Below, one piece after another: positions 32,959 through 41,384 of a stretch of 47,513 nt of DNA. The notes below the pieces were generated by a model. The model was not told where the DNA came from and ran no database searches. It saw nothing but the letters and a program-made list of their open reading frames with translations. The translations under genes were made by a program, and so were the position numbers. How positions within the stretch are numbered: position 1 is the stretch's first letter; every line of letters starts with the position of its first letter. The stretch comes from Paucihalobacter sp036825875. GTDB lineage: Bacteria; Bacteroidota; Bacteroidia; Flavobacteriales; Flavobacteriaceae. Where the stretch lies: assembly GCF_036825875.1 (NCBI RefSeq), contig NZ_DAISXK010000020.1, positions 1 to 47,513 on the forward strand. Reading direction: 5' to 3'.

Positions 32959-33290
32959 CGCCATCCGAAGAACCAAGTTTTTTTAATCGAGTTTACCAGG
33001 TAGTAAAGCAAATTCCTTATGGTCGGGTTACCAGCTATGGTGCCGTTGCAAAGTTTTTAGGAGCTGCCAAAAGTGCCCGAATGGTTGGATATGCTATGAA
33101 CGCTTCTCACAACATTCCAGAAGTTCCAGCACACAGAGTTGTAAACAGAAAGGGATTACTTACTGGGAAGCATCACTTTGAAGGCAGCAACCTTATGCAA
33201 CAACTTTTGGAAAGTGAAGGAATTTCAGTCTTAAATAATCAAATTCAGAATTTTGATGTACTGTTTTGGGATCCGACGAAGGAACTTTGA
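32952..33290 (+). CDS. Alkyltransferase-like protein (ATL), MGMT family without the reactive cysteine
   Basis: This 112-residue protein has the DNA-binding fold of O6-alkylguanine-DNA methyltransferase: QIPYGRVTSYGAVAKFLG, SARMVGYAMNAS and VPAHRVVNRKGLLTG. The active-site motif of true methyltransferases is PCHRV; here it is PAHRV with Ala60 in place of cysteine, so it cannot accept the alkyl group. Such alkyltransferase-like proteins flip and mark alkylated guanine for nucleotide excision repair. The length of about 110 residues is normal for ATLs. It overlaps the LysE-type gene by seven bases. Confidence 0.9.
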   Translation: MVAPSEEPSFFNRVYQVVKQIPYGRVTSYGAVAKFLGAAKSARMVGYAMNASHNIPEVPAHRVVNRKGLLTGKHHFEGSNLMQQLLESEGISVLNNQIQNFDVLFWDPTKEL

Positions 33291-33477
33291 CCTCGGATAA
33301 TCTTAATTTTTTATTTGTTCTATTATTTCCTAATTTTTCAAAAATTTACAAATAATTAGAATTTTAAAGCGTCATAAGAATTCCACATCAACGCATAATT
33401 CAATTCAATTAAACTACTTCAAATTCTGAACATTTCGCAGTATATTTGCACTTTAGAATAAGTCTAAATTATTTAAG

Positions 33478-34617
33478 GTGAAAATTAATAAACAAGATAT
33501 ATTAAAAGCACTCGAAACCATTTCTGCTCCCGGTGAAGGTCAGAATATGGTGGAAAGTGGTGCCGTAACCAATGTGGTTGTTTTTGGAGATGAAGTTGTG
33601 GTCGATATCACGATTAAAAATCCAAGTCTGCAGGCGAGAAAAAAAACAGAAGTGGAAATTTTAAAGACCATCCACGATAAAGTTTACGAAAAAGCAAAAA
33701 TCACGATTAACCTAAAGGTTGAAGCTGCTGCGGTTACCCCAAAGAATGAGATTAAAGGCAAACCAGTTCCAGGAATCACCAATATTATCGCGGTTGCTTC
33801 AGGAAAAGGTGGCGTTGGCAAATCAACTGTAACTGCAAATATAGCAGTGACTCTTGCAAAAATGGGTTTTAAAGTGGGAATTTTAGATGCCGATATTTAC
33901 GGACCGTCTATTCCTATTATGTTTGACGTAGTAAATGAAAAACCGCTTGCGGTTAACGTTGACGGAAAGTCTAAAATGAAACCTGTTGAAAGTTACGGCA
34001 TTAAAATTCTTTCTATCGGATTTTTTACCAGACCAGACCAAGCGGTTGTGTGGCGTGGACCCATGGCCTCAAAGGCATTAAACCAAATGATTTTTGATGC
34101 AGCATGGGGCGAATTAGATATGTTGTTAATTGATTTGCCACCAGGAACAGGCGATATTCATTTGAGTATCATGCAAGCCTTGCCAATCACTGGTGCCGTC
34201 GTGGTAAGTACGCCTCAAATCGTAGCTCTGGCTGATGCAAAAAAAGGTGTAGCAATGTTTCAGCAAGACAGTATCAACGTGCCGGTTTTAGGAATTATTG
34301 AGAATATGGCGTATTTTACACCAGCGGAATTACCCCAAAATAAATACTACATCTTTGGAAAATCAGGAGCTAAACATTTAGCCGAAGATTTAAACGTGCC
34401 ATTTTTAGCTGAAATTCCATTGGTACAAAGCATAAGAGAAGCTGGCGATATTGGCCGACCTGCAGCCATGCAAACAGGCTCTTTAATTGAAACAGCTTTT
34501 GAAGATTTAACCAAAAATATGGTAACAGAGTTGGTAAAAAGAAATGATAAATTACCGGCTACCGAAGCGATAAAAATCACAACTATGGCAGGTTGCGCCG
34601 CAATTAAGAAAAAATGA
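33478..34617 (+). CDS. Mrp/NBP35-type Fe-S carrier ATPase
   Basis: The 379-residue protein has an N-terminal MIP18/DUF59 domain (about 1-95: DILKALETISAPGEGQNMV, then VVVDITIKNPSLQARKK) and a P-loop ATPase domain. The deviant Walker A SGKGGVGKST is at about 108-117, followed by LDADIYGPSIPIMF and LLIDLPPGTGDIHLS. Proteins of this family carry Fe-S clusters to target enzymes. The CxxC that many members have near the C-terminus is absent; one Cys lies in the final MAGCAAIKKK. The start is GTG at 33478. A -7 element TATATTTG lies at 33441-33448. The stop overlaps the NifU-domain gene as ATGA. Confidence 0.93.
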   Translation: MKINKQDILKALETISAPGEGQNMVESGAVTNVVVFGDEVVVDITIKNPSLQARKKTEVEILKTIHDKVYEKAKITINLKVEAAAVTPKNEIKGKPVPGITNIIAVASGKGGVGKSTVTANIAVTLAKMGFKVGILDADIYGPSIPIMFDVVNEKPLAVNVDGKSKMKPVESYGIKILSIGFFTRPDQAVVWRGPMASKALNQMIFDAAWGELDMLLIDLPPGTGDIHLSIMQALPITGAVVVSTPQIVALADAKKGVAMFQQDSINVPVLGIIENMAYFTPAELPQNKYYIFGKSGAKHLAEDLNVPFLAEIPLVQSIREAGDIGRPAAMQTGSLIETAFEDLTKNMVTELVKRNDKLPATEAIKITTMAGCAAIKKK

Positions 34618-34856
34618 TGACAACTGAAGAATTAAAATTAAACATAGAAAAGGCCCTGGACGAAATCAGACCTTTTTTGCAAAGTGATGGTGGTGATATT
34701 TCACTAATTAGTATAGAAGACGATTCTATAGTGAAAGTTCAATTGGAAGGCGCGTGTAATTCTTGCAGCGTGAATCAAATGACCTTAAAAAGTGGTGTAG
34801 AAATGACCATTAAAAAATACGCACCCCAAATTGTGCAGGTTATTAATGTGAAATAA
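34614..34856 (+). CDS. NifU C-terminal domain (Nfu-type) Fe-S scaffold protein
   Basis: This 80-residue protein is a stand-alone NifU C-terminal domain, which holds a labile Fe-S cluster between subunits and passes it to apoproteins. The family pattern is complete: IEKALDEIRPFLQSDGGDIS, then VKVQLEGACNSCSVNQMTLK with the cluster-binding CxxC, and VEMTIKKYAPQI. Two ATG codons are possible, at 34614 and 34617; both overlap the stop of the Mrp gene. Overlap with an Fe-S carrier gene gives strong context for cluster delivery. Confidence 0.93.
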   Translation: MMTTEELKLNIEKALDEIRPFLQSDGGDISLISIEDDSIVKVQLEGACNSCSVNQMTLKSGVEMTIKKYAPQIVQVINVK

Positions 34857-34925
34857 TGCCTGATTGATGTCATTCTTTATAGCTTATTTCCCATCTATTT
34901 TTGAACTTAAAATTCCTAACTTTTA

Positions 34926-35987
34926 ATGATTAAAACAGATATACTTATTATTGGTGCCGGACCAACGGGATTGTTTGCTGTGTTTGAAGCAGGATTGCTA
35001 AAACTGAAATGTCATCTTATCGATGCCTTGCCACAGCCTGGCGGTCAATGTTCTGAAATTTATCCCAAAAAACCCATTTACGATATTCCAGCCTATCCTG
35101 AAATATTAGCGGGCGACCTAACCGATAAATTGTTAGAACAATGTAAGCAATTTCAACCTGGATTTACCTTAGGCGAACGCGCAGAAACTATTGAAAAACA
35201 AGACGACGGAACCTTTATTGTTACCACAAATAAAGGCACACTACACCAAGCGCCTGTGGTGGCGATTGCCGGCGGATTGGGCAGTTTTGAGCCTAGAAAA
35301 CCACTCATTAATAACATTGCTTATTACGAAGATAAAGGTGTTGAGTACTTTATTAAAGATCCAGAAGTTTACAGAAATAAACGTGTGGTTATTGCTGGTG
35401 GTGGTGATTCGGCTCTCGACTGGAGTATTTTTTTAGCCAATATTGCATCGGAAATAACCTTAATTCACCGAAGAAATGAATTTAGAGGTGCTTTAGATTC
35501 TGTTGAAAAGGTACAAGATTTAAAAAATCGCGGTAAAATTAATTTAATCACACCAGCTGAGGTAATCAACGTTATTGGTCATACCAAATTAGACGCCGTT
35601 GTTGTGTCGCAAGCGCAGCATATTGAAAAAGAATTTGAAATAGAGTGCGATCATTTTATACCACTTTTTGGCTTGTCTCCAAAGTTAGGTCCTATCGCCA
35701 ATTGGGGATTAGAAATTGAAAAAAATGCGATAAAAGTTAATAACGCACTAGATTATCAAACCAATATACCTGGAATTTTTGCCATTGGCGACGTCAATAC
35801 GTATCCCGGAAAATTAAAATTGATACTGTGTGGTTTTCACGAAGCGACTTTAATGTGTCAAGCGGCCTATCAAATTATCAATCCTGGTAAAAAATATGTA
35901 TTAAAATATACTACAGTAAGCGGTGTTGATGGTTTCGATGGCACCCGAAAGGAAGCGCCAAAAGCCGTTGTAAAATCGATTGACTAG
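34926..35987 (+). CDS. Ferredoxin--NADP+ reductase, thioredoxin-reductase-like type
   Basis: The 353-residue flavoprotein has an FAD-binding start (ILIIGAGPTGLFAVFEAG), a second block IDALPQPGGQCSEIYPKKPI, an NADPH-binding fold (RVVIAGGGDSALDWSIFLA, then HRRNEFRG) and the late FAD motif IFAIGDVNTYPGKLKLIL. No CxxC active site of thioredoxin reductases is present, which places it with the YumC-type ferredoxin/flavodoxin NADP+ reductases. It lies between the NifU-domain gene and a 2Fe-2S ferredoxin on the same strand, so it probably supplies electrons to that ferredoxin. Confidence 0.88.
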   Translation: MIKTDILIIGAGPTGLFAVFEAGLLKLKCHLIDALPQPGGQCSEIYPKKPIYDIPAYPEILAGDLTDKLLEQCKQFQPGFTLGERAETIEKQDDGTFIVTTNKGTLHQAPVVAIAGGLGSFEPRKPLINNIAYYEDKGVEYFIKDPEVYRNKRVVIAGGGDSALDWSIFLANIASEITLIHRRNEFRGALDSVEKVQDLKNRGKINLITPAEVINVIGHTKLDAVVVSQAQHIEKEFEIECDHFIPLFGLSPKLGPIANWGLEIEKNAIKVNNALDYQTNIPGIFAIGDVNTYPGKLKLILCGFHEATLMCQAAYQIINPGKKYVLKYTTVSGVDGFDGTRKEAPKAVVKSID

Positions 35988-36035
35988 TGGTGAAGTCTAC
36001 TATGTAATAACTAAATATATTAAAGAATAACGCGA

Positions 36036-36368
36036 TTGGAAAACGATATCACAGTTAAAATTACCGATAGAGAAGGCATTGTTCATGAAGTTACAGCGCC
36101 AACCGATATGGCCATGAACTTAATGGAAGTCATTAAAATGTACGAGCTCGCTCCAGAAGGTACCATTGGTATTTGTGGTGGAATGGCTATGTGCGCCAGT
36201 TGCCAATGCTATGTAGATAGCGCTATTGTACTACCTGAAATGCAAGACGAAGAGGAAGCTATGCTTTCTGAAGCTTTTTACGTGAAAGAAAACAGTCGAT
36301 TGAGTTGTCAAATTCCAATAACCGCGGATTTAGATGGTCTAGAAGTGGAATTAGCACCTGAAAGCTAA
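36036..36368 (+). CDS. 2Fe-2S ferredoxin, adrenodoxin type
   Basis: The 110-residue ferredoxin carries the cluster ligands Cys47, Cys53, Cys56 and Cys91 in the pattern CGGMAMCASC and SRLSCQIP, typical of the adrenodoxin / Isc-type group. An extra Cys58 lies just after the cluster loop. The surface is strongly acidic (for example EMQDEEEAM), as expected for docking to a basic reductase. The start codon is TTG at 36036; no ATG gives the family N-terminus. It follows the ferredoxin reductase by 48 bases. Its stop is shared with the convergent SGNH gene in the four bases CTAA. Confidence 0.9.
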   Translation: MENDITVKITDREGIVHEVTAPTDMAMNLMEVIKMYELAPEGTIGICGGMAMCASCQCYVDSAIVLPEMQDEEEAMLSEAFYVKENSRLSCQIPITADLDGLEVELAPES

Positions 36369-37105
36369 TCTAAAATTTCAATCGCAAACGGTAAAATTCG
36401 CTCCACAAACTTACTGTAAGCCAATTCTGAAGGATGTAAATTATCCGAAGCCACTAGTGCGGGATTTTCCAAACCTTGTTGGGTAATATCTGTAATATAC
36501 ACATAAGTAATATCGTTGGCTTCACAGAAATTTTGCGCATATTGGTTGTATTGGTTTAATTGGGCAGTAATAGTTGGCTGATTATTCTGTCCGAAAGGAG
36601 TAAAACCATAATCGGGAATTGAAATTACAATCACTCTCGATTTTTCATATTGAGCATAACTAATAGCCTTATTGACCAAGGTAATGAATTCGGTTTCGTA
36701 AAGTTCAAAAGGCTTGCCTTGGAATTGATTGTTAACACCAATAAGTAAGGTCACCAAACTGTAATCGTTTGAAGGTGGTTGTGCTGCTAAAGCACTCAAT
36801 AAATTAGTGGTTGTCCATCCAGTAGTTGCAATGACTTGCACCTCAAACCTATCCTCCGAATTGAATTTTGGTATTAAACTATCTTTTAACTGCTCTGGAA
36901 AACGACAAGTTTCGCAAACGCTTTGTCCGATAGTGTAGCTATCGCCTAATGATAAAATTTTAAAATCCTTTGGTTGGATGTCATCATCAATTTCATCTTC
37001 GATACCATTTTGAACTTGATCCGCAAACGTTTCACTGTTTTTCGTACAGTTAACTAATAAAAAAAGTAAAAGTGAAAATCCAAACAGTTGTTTTAAATAC
37101 CTCAA
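36365..37105 (-). CDS. SGNH/GDSL-type hydrolase lipoprotein
   Basis: The 246-residue protein has a lipoprotein signal peptide (lipobox around LLVNC, lipidated Cys20), an acidic spacer, and an SGNH hydrolase domain. Block I is ILSLGDSYTIGQSV with the nucleophilic serine, the conserved glycine appears in IATTGWTTTN, block III is LLIGVNNQFQG with the Asn, and block V is VASDNLHPSELAY with the catalytic Asp and His. Such enzymes are esterases or lipases acting on acylated sugars or lipids in the periplasm or at the surface. It overlaps the ferredoxin gene by four bases. Confidence 0.88.
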   Translation of the reverse strand: MRYLKQLFGFSLLLFLLVNCTKNSETFADQVQNGIEDEIDDDIQPKDFKILSLGDSYTIGQSVCETCRFPEQLKDSLIPKFNSEDRFEVQVIATTGWTTTNLLSALAAQPPSNDYSLVTLLIGVNNQFQGKPFELYETEFITLVNKAISYAQYEKSRVIVISIPDYGFTPFGQNNQPTITAQLNQYNQYAQNFCEANDITYVYITDITQQGLENPALVASDNLHPSELAYSKFVERILPFAIEILD

Positions 37106-37137
37106 AATTTAATCGGGTTTTTCATGAAAAAAGTGAT

Positions 37138-38316
37138 TTATTTAAACGCGTTTAATCCAGTTATATCCAATCCAGTAATAAGTAAATGGATGTCGTGTGT
37201 GCCCTCGTAGGTAATCACGCTTTCAAGGTTCATAGAATGACGCATAATACTATATTCACCAGTAATACCCATACCACCTAAAATTTGCCTGGCCTCACGG
37301 GCTATGTTAATGGCCATATCCACATTGTTGCGTTTGGCCATTGAAATTTGTGCCGTAGTAGCGCGATCGTCATTTTTGAGTTGACCCAATCGCAAAGCCA
37401 ATAACTGCGCCTTGGTGATTTCGGTAATCATTTCAGCTAATTTTTTTTGTTGTAACTGAAATTGCCCAATAGGTTTACCAAATTGAATTCTTTCTTTACT
37501 GTATCGCAACGCTGTGTCGTAGCAGTCCATGGCAGCACCAATAGCGCCCCAAGCAATGCCATATCGCGCAGAATCTAAACAACCGAGCGGCGCACCTAAA
37601 CCAGATTTGTTGGGTAATAAGTTTTCTTTTGGAACTTTTACATTATCAAAAATTAATTCGCCAGTAGCAGAAGCTCTTAAGGACCATTTGTTATGAGTTT
37701 CAGGTGTTGAAAAACCTTCCATACCGCGTTCTACAATAAGTCCGTGAATTCGGCCACTTTCATCTTTTGCCCATACCACCGCTACATTGCAAAACGGCGC
37801 ATTAGAAATCCACATTTTGGCGCCGTTTAAAAGGTAATAGTCGCCCATATCTTTAAAGTTGGTCGCCATGCCACCGGGATTACTACCATGGTCAGGTTCA
37901 GTTAAACCAAAAGAGCCCATCCATTCGCCACTCGCTAGTTTTGGAAGGAATTTTTGTCGCTGTGCCTCGTTGCCATATTTCCAGATAGGATACATCACTA
38001 ACGACGATTGCACCGAAGCTGTACTGCGGACACCCGAGTCGCCACGCTCGATTTCCTGCATAATTAAACCATAAGAAATCTGGTCTAAGCCTGCACCGCC
38101 ATATTCTACTGGAATGTAAGGACCAAAGGCGCCGATTTCGGCCAAGCCGTTAATGATTTGCTTCGGGAATTCTGCTTTTTGAGCATATTCCTCTATAATA
38201 GGTGACACATCGCGTTTTACCCAATCGCGGGCTGCTTCGCGCACCAATTTGTGCTCTTCAGAAAGTAAATCGTCTATATTGTAATAATCTGGTGCTTCGA
38301 ATAAATCTGGTTTCAT
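37138..38316 (-). CDS. gcdH: Acyl-CoA dehydrogenase, glutaryl-CoA dehydrogenase type
   Basis: The 392-residue flavoenzyme matches the glutaryl-CoA dehydrogenase branch, which oxidises and decarboxylates glutaryl-CoA to crotonyl-CoA in lysine and tryptophan breakdown. Characteristic features are SGVRSTASVQSSLVMYPI, FGLTEPDHGSNPGGMAT, MWISNAPFCNVAVVWAK and the catalytic glutamate at residue 371 in TYEGTHDIH. The arginine in GVRST, placed to hold the second carboxylate of glutarate, favours this substrate over short monoacids. It stands 33 bases downstream-strand from the SGNH gene start, so the two may be co-transcribed. A saccharopine dehydrogenase-family gene lies 20 kb away. Confidence 0.88.
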   Translation of the reverse strand: MKPDLFEAPDYYNIDDLLSEEHKLVREAARDWVKRDVSPIIEEYAQKAEFPKQIINGLAEIGAFGPYIPVEYGGAGLDQISYGLIMQEIERGDSGVRSTASVQSSLVMYPIWKYGNEAQRQKFLPKLASGEWMGSFGLTEPDHGSNPGGMATNFKDMGDYYLLNGAKMWISNAPFCNVAVVWAKDESGRIHGLIVERGMEGFSTPETHNKWSLRASATGELIFDNVKVPKENLLPNKSGLGAPLGCLDSARYGIAWGAIGAAMDCYDTALRYSKERIQFGKPIGQFQLQQKKLAEMITEITKAQLLALRLGQLKNDDRATTAQISMAKRNNVDMAINIAREARQILGGMGITGEYSIMRHSMNLESVITYEGTHDIHLLITGLDITGLNAFK

Positions 38317-38426
38317 TTTTAATTGCTAAAAAATTATAATGCAAAATTAACGAAAACGTTTGCAAGGGACAATGATATCTTTTAATTTAAATAGCGATAT
38401 TTATTTCGAAGGGTTCAAACTTCAAA

Positions 38427-39140
38427 CTACATCTTCAAATAAAAATCTTTTGTAAGATTCATATACGCATCGGTGTACTGATGTCTGCCAGTCTCAATAA
38501 TCAATTCCTCAAAATTTGATGGGATATTTTCAAAACCAAATGAAATTAGGCTTCTGACAATTTTCGAAGTTGTGTTGCCTTTAACTCTTAAAATTTCATG
38601 GGCAAATAAACCAAAGGATTTAGCTAAGTCACTAAAATGTATTTCTTCTTGATAAGGAATCACCACAGCAAATCGCCCATTATTCGACAATAATTTGGAA
38701 ACGCTTTCTAACAAATGTTTAAAAGGCATGGCGTCTTGAAAACGCGCAAGGTCTCTCCGCTTGTCATCAGTTTTGTATTGATCTAAGTAAAAAGGAGGAT
38801 TACAAACAATTAAATCATATGTCTCTTCTATTTCTTCAGTAAACTCCTCAAGCGAGGCGTGATAACAGAACAAACGTTCGCTCCACGTAGAATTTTCAAA
38901 ATTTTCAACACATTGTTCGTGGGCATCTTCATCAATTTCAATTGCATCAAAGGTCACGGCGTTGCAGCGTTGGGCCAACATTAAACTCAACACACCAGTG
39001 CCAGCACCTATATCTAAAAAAGAAAGTGGTTGGTGCTCAATTGGTGCCCAAGCACCTAACAAAAGAGCGTCGGTGCCAATTTTCATGGCGCAACGGTCTT
39101 GGTTAATTGTGAATTGTTTAAATTGAAAGAGCTTTTGCAT
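38427..39140 (-). CDS. trmN6: tRNA1(Val) (adenine(37)-N6)-methyltransferase
   Basis: The 237-residue SAM-dependent enzyme matches the YfiC/TrmN6 family, which methylates adenine 37 next to the anticodon of tRNA-Val. The start FKQFTINQDRCAMKIGTDAL is the family's nucleic-acid-binding segment, FLDIGAGTGVLSLMLAQR binds SAM, and the catalytic DLIVCNPPFYLDQYK holds the NPPF motif of N6-adenine methyltransferases. The gene is on the same strand as rimM and rpsP, separated from rimM by a hairpin repeat, so co-transcription with these ribosome-linked genes is possible. Confidence 0.9.
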   Translation of the reverse strand: MQKLFQFKQFTINQDRCAMKIGTDALLLGAWAPIEHQPLSFLDIGAGTGVLSLMLAQRCNAVTFDAIEIDEDAHEQCVENFENSTWSERLFCYHASLEEFTEEIEETYDLIVCNPPFYLDQYKTDDKRRDLARFQDAMPFKHLLESVSKLLSNNGRFAVVIPYQEEIHFSDLAKSFGLFAHEILRVKGNTTSKIVRSLISFGFENIPSNFEELIIETGRHQYTDAYMNLTKDFYLKM

Positions 39141-39148
39141 CTGAATAA

Positions 39149-39180
39149 GGGCCCTTCCCTTCGGGAAGGATTTAGGATGG
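39149..39180. repeat. Short palindromic intergenic repeat between trmN6 and rimM
   Basis: CCTTCCC / GGGAAGG arms with a TTC loop (39153-39169) are followed by ATTTAGGATGGG. The form resembles a small interspersed element with a CCCTTCCC hairpin that I recall from flavobacterial genomes. It fills the 44-base gap between the two genes and touches the rimM stop region. Confidence 0.5.
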
Positions 39181-39184
39181 GATT

Positions 39185-39712
39185 TTAGTCTAAGTAAAGG
39201 TCAATCAACCCATCAGGCGTATCCACTGTGATAATTTGTTTCTTTTTATCTACTTTTTTAATAAAAGCATCATTCATAGGAATTAAAATTTCAACCCCAT
39301 TTCTGTCGATTTCAAAAAGTGCTTGCGCAGTGGTGTCATTGATAGATTTTACAATTCCAACGGTTCCAAATTTTACATCTGCCACCGTAAATCCAATAAT
39401 TTCATGAAAGTAAAATTTGTCGTCCGCTAACTTAGGCAAAAAGCTAAGCGGTAAATAGATATCGGATTTAATAAGTGAATCCGCATCGGCTTCTGAATTG
39501 ACATCTTCAAATTTAACACGTAATAATTCCGATTTGTGCAATTGTGAACTTTCAACAAAAAAGGGTACCAACGAACCGCGTAAATCAATAAGCATAGAAT
39601 CTAAAGATTCGTATAATTCGGGTTGGTCTGTATCTAATTTAATGAGCAATTCGCCTTTAAAACTGTATTTTTTTACAATTTTACCGAGGTAAAAACAATC
39701 TTCTTTTTTCAT
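39185..39712 (-). CDS. rimM: Ribosome maturation factor RimM
   Basis: RimM helps assemble the 30S head, binding ribosomal protein S19 and aiding 16S rRNA folding. The 175-residue protein has the N-terminal barrel (FYLGKIVKKYSFKGELLIK) and the C-terminal PRC-barrel domain (LADDKFYFHEIIGFTVADV, ending ITVDTPDGLIDLYLD). It lies between rpsP and trmN6 on the same strand. Pairing of rpsP with rimM is conserved across bacteria, here with a 238-base gap holding a hairpin repeat and a terminator. Confidence 0.95.
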   Translation of the reverse strand: MKKEDCFYLGKIVKKYSFKGELLIKLDTDQPELYESLDSMLIDLRGSLVPFFVESSQLHKSELLRVKFEDVNSEADADSLIKSDIYLPLSFLPKLADDKFYFHEIIGFTVADVKFGTVGIVKSINDTTAQALFEIDRNGVEILIPMNDAFIKKVDKKKQIITVDTPDGLIDLYLD

Positions 39713-39845
39713 GAAAATTAAAGGTTATGATTTCCGTTTTCAAGTAATTAAGTTTAAGCGTGACTACAAATTTGTTAAATTTTAAATCTAAATAATTTCC
39801 TAGAGTTTTGCATCATCAATTTGTTTTGCTCGTGCCCCAATTTAT

Positions 39846-39895
39846 CTCTCCTTCGGAGAGGTCAGAACTGCCTTTTTTGGCAGTTCTGGGCGAGG
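39846..39895. repeat. Paired-hairpin intergenic repeat between rpsP and rimM
   Basis: Two perfect hairpins: CTCTCC / GGAGAG with a TTC loop (39846-39860) and CAGAACTGCC / GGCAGTTCTG with a six-T loop (39863-39888), then GGGCGAGG. The two-hairpin plan and the T-rich second loop resemble the element at 15230-15299, although the stems differ. The CTCTCC-TTC-GGAGAG part looks like a repeat widespread in flavobacteria. Confidence 0.55.
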
Positions 39896-39901
39896 TGTAA
39901 T

Positions 39902-39929
39902 AAAAAACCCAGACACACAGGTCTGGGTT
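39902..39929 (-). terminator. Terminator after rpsP
   Basis: On the minus strand a 9-bp stem (AACCCAGAC with GTCTGGGTT) and a six-base loop run into a T tract (the A-run 39902-39907 on the plus strand). It lies about 20 bases after the rpsP stop, so rimM is probably transcribed partly from elsewhere or by read-through. Confidence 0.8.
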
Positions 39930-39950
39930 CAAAAGTATAAAAACTAATTT

Positions 39951-40544
39951 TTATTCTTCGGTTTTAGGAGCTTCAGTTTCTTCGGCTTCTGGGCTAGCTT
40001 CAGCAACTACTTCTTCAGCGGCTGTTTCATCAGCAACGGATTCTAAAGTGACCTCAGGTGAAGCTTCTGCAACTTCTTCAACAGCTTCTTCAACTACAGG
40101 TGCAGCGGCAGCAATTCTTGCTTTGTTAACTGCTTTTTCAGCTTCTAGAGCTTTGGCTCTTGCTTCAGAATCAGCTTTAGAAAGACCTTCAGTTTTTGAT
40201 TGAATTTTGGCAGTTTTTTCTTCTAACCAAGCGTTGAATTTTGCTTCAGCTTGTGCTTCTGTTAAAGCACCTTTTTTAATACCGCCATCAAGGTGGTGTT
40301 TTAATAAAGCTCCTTTGTAAGATAAAATAGCCCTTGCAGTATCGGTTGGTTGTGCACCATTGTGCAACCATTTTACAGCACCATCAACATCTAATTCAAC
40401 TGTTGCAGGATTTGTGTTTGGATTGTAAACTCCTAATTTTTCTAGGTATTTACCATCTCTTTTTGATCTTGCATCGGCTGCAACAATCCAGTAAAAAGGT
40501 TTCCCTTTTTTACCATGTCTTTGTAATCTAATTTTTACAGGCAT
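39951..40544 (-). CDS. rpsP: 30S ribosomal protein S16 with long acidic C-terminal tail
   Basis: Residues 1-80 or so are a normal S16 (VKIRLQRHGKKGKPFYWIVA, then RDGKYLEKLGVYNPN and VDGAVKWLHNGAQPTDTAR). E. coli S16 has about 82 residues; this protein has 197. The extra part begins with a basic helical stretch (KKGALTEAQAEAKFNAWL) and ends in a tail made almost only of Ala, Glu, Val, Pro and Thr, with two copies of AEASPE. Long tails of this kind are typical of Bacteroidota S16. A -7 element (TACCTTTG on the minus strand, 40599-40592) lies upstream. Confidence 0.96.
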   Translation of the reverse strand: MPVKIRLQRHGKKGKPFYWIVAADARSKRDGKYLEKLGVYNPNTNPATVELDVDGAVKWLHNGAQPTDTARAILSYKGALLKHHLDGGIKKGALTEAQAEAKFNAWLEEKTAKIQSKTEGLSKADSEARAKALEAEKAVNKARIAAAAPVVEEAVEEVAEASPEVTLESVADETAAEEVVAEASPEAEETEAPKTEE

Positions 40545-40707
40545 AATGATTAATTAAATGAGGTACTCGACCTCTGTTATTAATAAGGCCGCAAAGGTAC
40601 TAATTTTTTTATTATCAACATTTAAACTCATAAAATTATTTTGAGGTGCTGAAACATAAGATTTGCTATAAATAATAACGTTTTATCGTAAATTGGCATC
40701 TTTTTTC

Positions 40708-40737
40708 TTGTTGCTATTTTTGGAATATTTATATTTG
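40708..40737 (+). promoter_or_regulatory. Bacteroidota-type promoter of the lipoprotein gene
   Basis: TTG at 40708-40710, a 19-base spacer and TATATTTG at 40730-40737 fit the consensus well. The ATG at 40762 lies 25 bases beyond, which supports that start over an upstream in-frame start at 40693 that precedes the promoter. Confidence 0.7.
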
Positions 40738-40761
40738 AACTCATTTTACTCAATTGGAATC

Positions 40762-41259
40762 ATGAAAAATCTATTTAGTTTTACGTTTATTGCACTGTTA
40801 TTGTTTAGTTGTAACGACCAAATTGAATTTAATTCACCAGCGGTACAAGGCAACAAAGATGGGAGTTTGTGGCGCGCAGAGTTTTATGCTGCTGATATTG
40901 ATTTTGGTGGTTTTTTAGTAGAAGGTGGCATTAACTTAGAGCGTGTTCAATTAGTCACAGTAACCGATACTCGTGGGACCTTTCCGCTAGGAGGCGATGC
41001 GCCAAATCGAGCCTTATTTAAAAATTCTCAGGGAGTAGTGTATTCTACAGCAAATAATCCAGATGAAAGCTTATCGCTGTATCCAGCAATTGGTGAAATT
41101 ATTGTTGAAGATATTTCTAACACTACGCCTAAAACCATGTCAGGTACATTTTGGTTTTATGCCTACACTTCCGACGGATTAAATACGGTTAATTTTAGTC
41201 AGGGTGTCTTTCATGAAATACCATTAATTGGTGGGTTGGAAGAGTTTCCGAATGATTAG
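40762..41259 (+). CDS. Lipoprotein of DUF6252-like type
   Basis: The 165-residue protein has a clear lipoprotein signal (MKNLFSFTFIALLLFSCNDQ, lipobox LFSC with Cys17). The mature part looks like a small beta sandwich: SLWRAEFYAADIDFGGFLVE, VQLVTVTDTRGTFPLGGD, then IIVEDISNTTPKTMSGTFWF. This order of strands, with a late SGTF motif, is like the DUF6252 lipoproteins of flavobacteria, but the family name is given from memory and with caution. The function is unknown. It has its own promoter and is followed by 182 bases before dnaE. Confidence 0.75.
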   Translation: MKNLFSFTFIALLLFSCNDQIEFNSPAVQGNKDGSLWRAEFYAADIDFGGFLVEGGINLERVQLVTVTDTRGTFPLGGDAPNRALFKNSQGVVYSTANNPDESLSLYPAIGEIIVEDISNTTPKTMSGTFWFYAYTSDGLNTVNFSQGVFHEIPLIGGLEEFPND

Positions 41260-41384
41260 AAGTTCTAACGATATTTTTTATTCTCCAAAATATTTTTCAC
41301 AACTTCGCTGTACTTGTAAGAGTGCGTCTTTATCTAGTTTATAGATCCTAATTGTTTATAACTATTGTGAAATTTTATCTTAAT

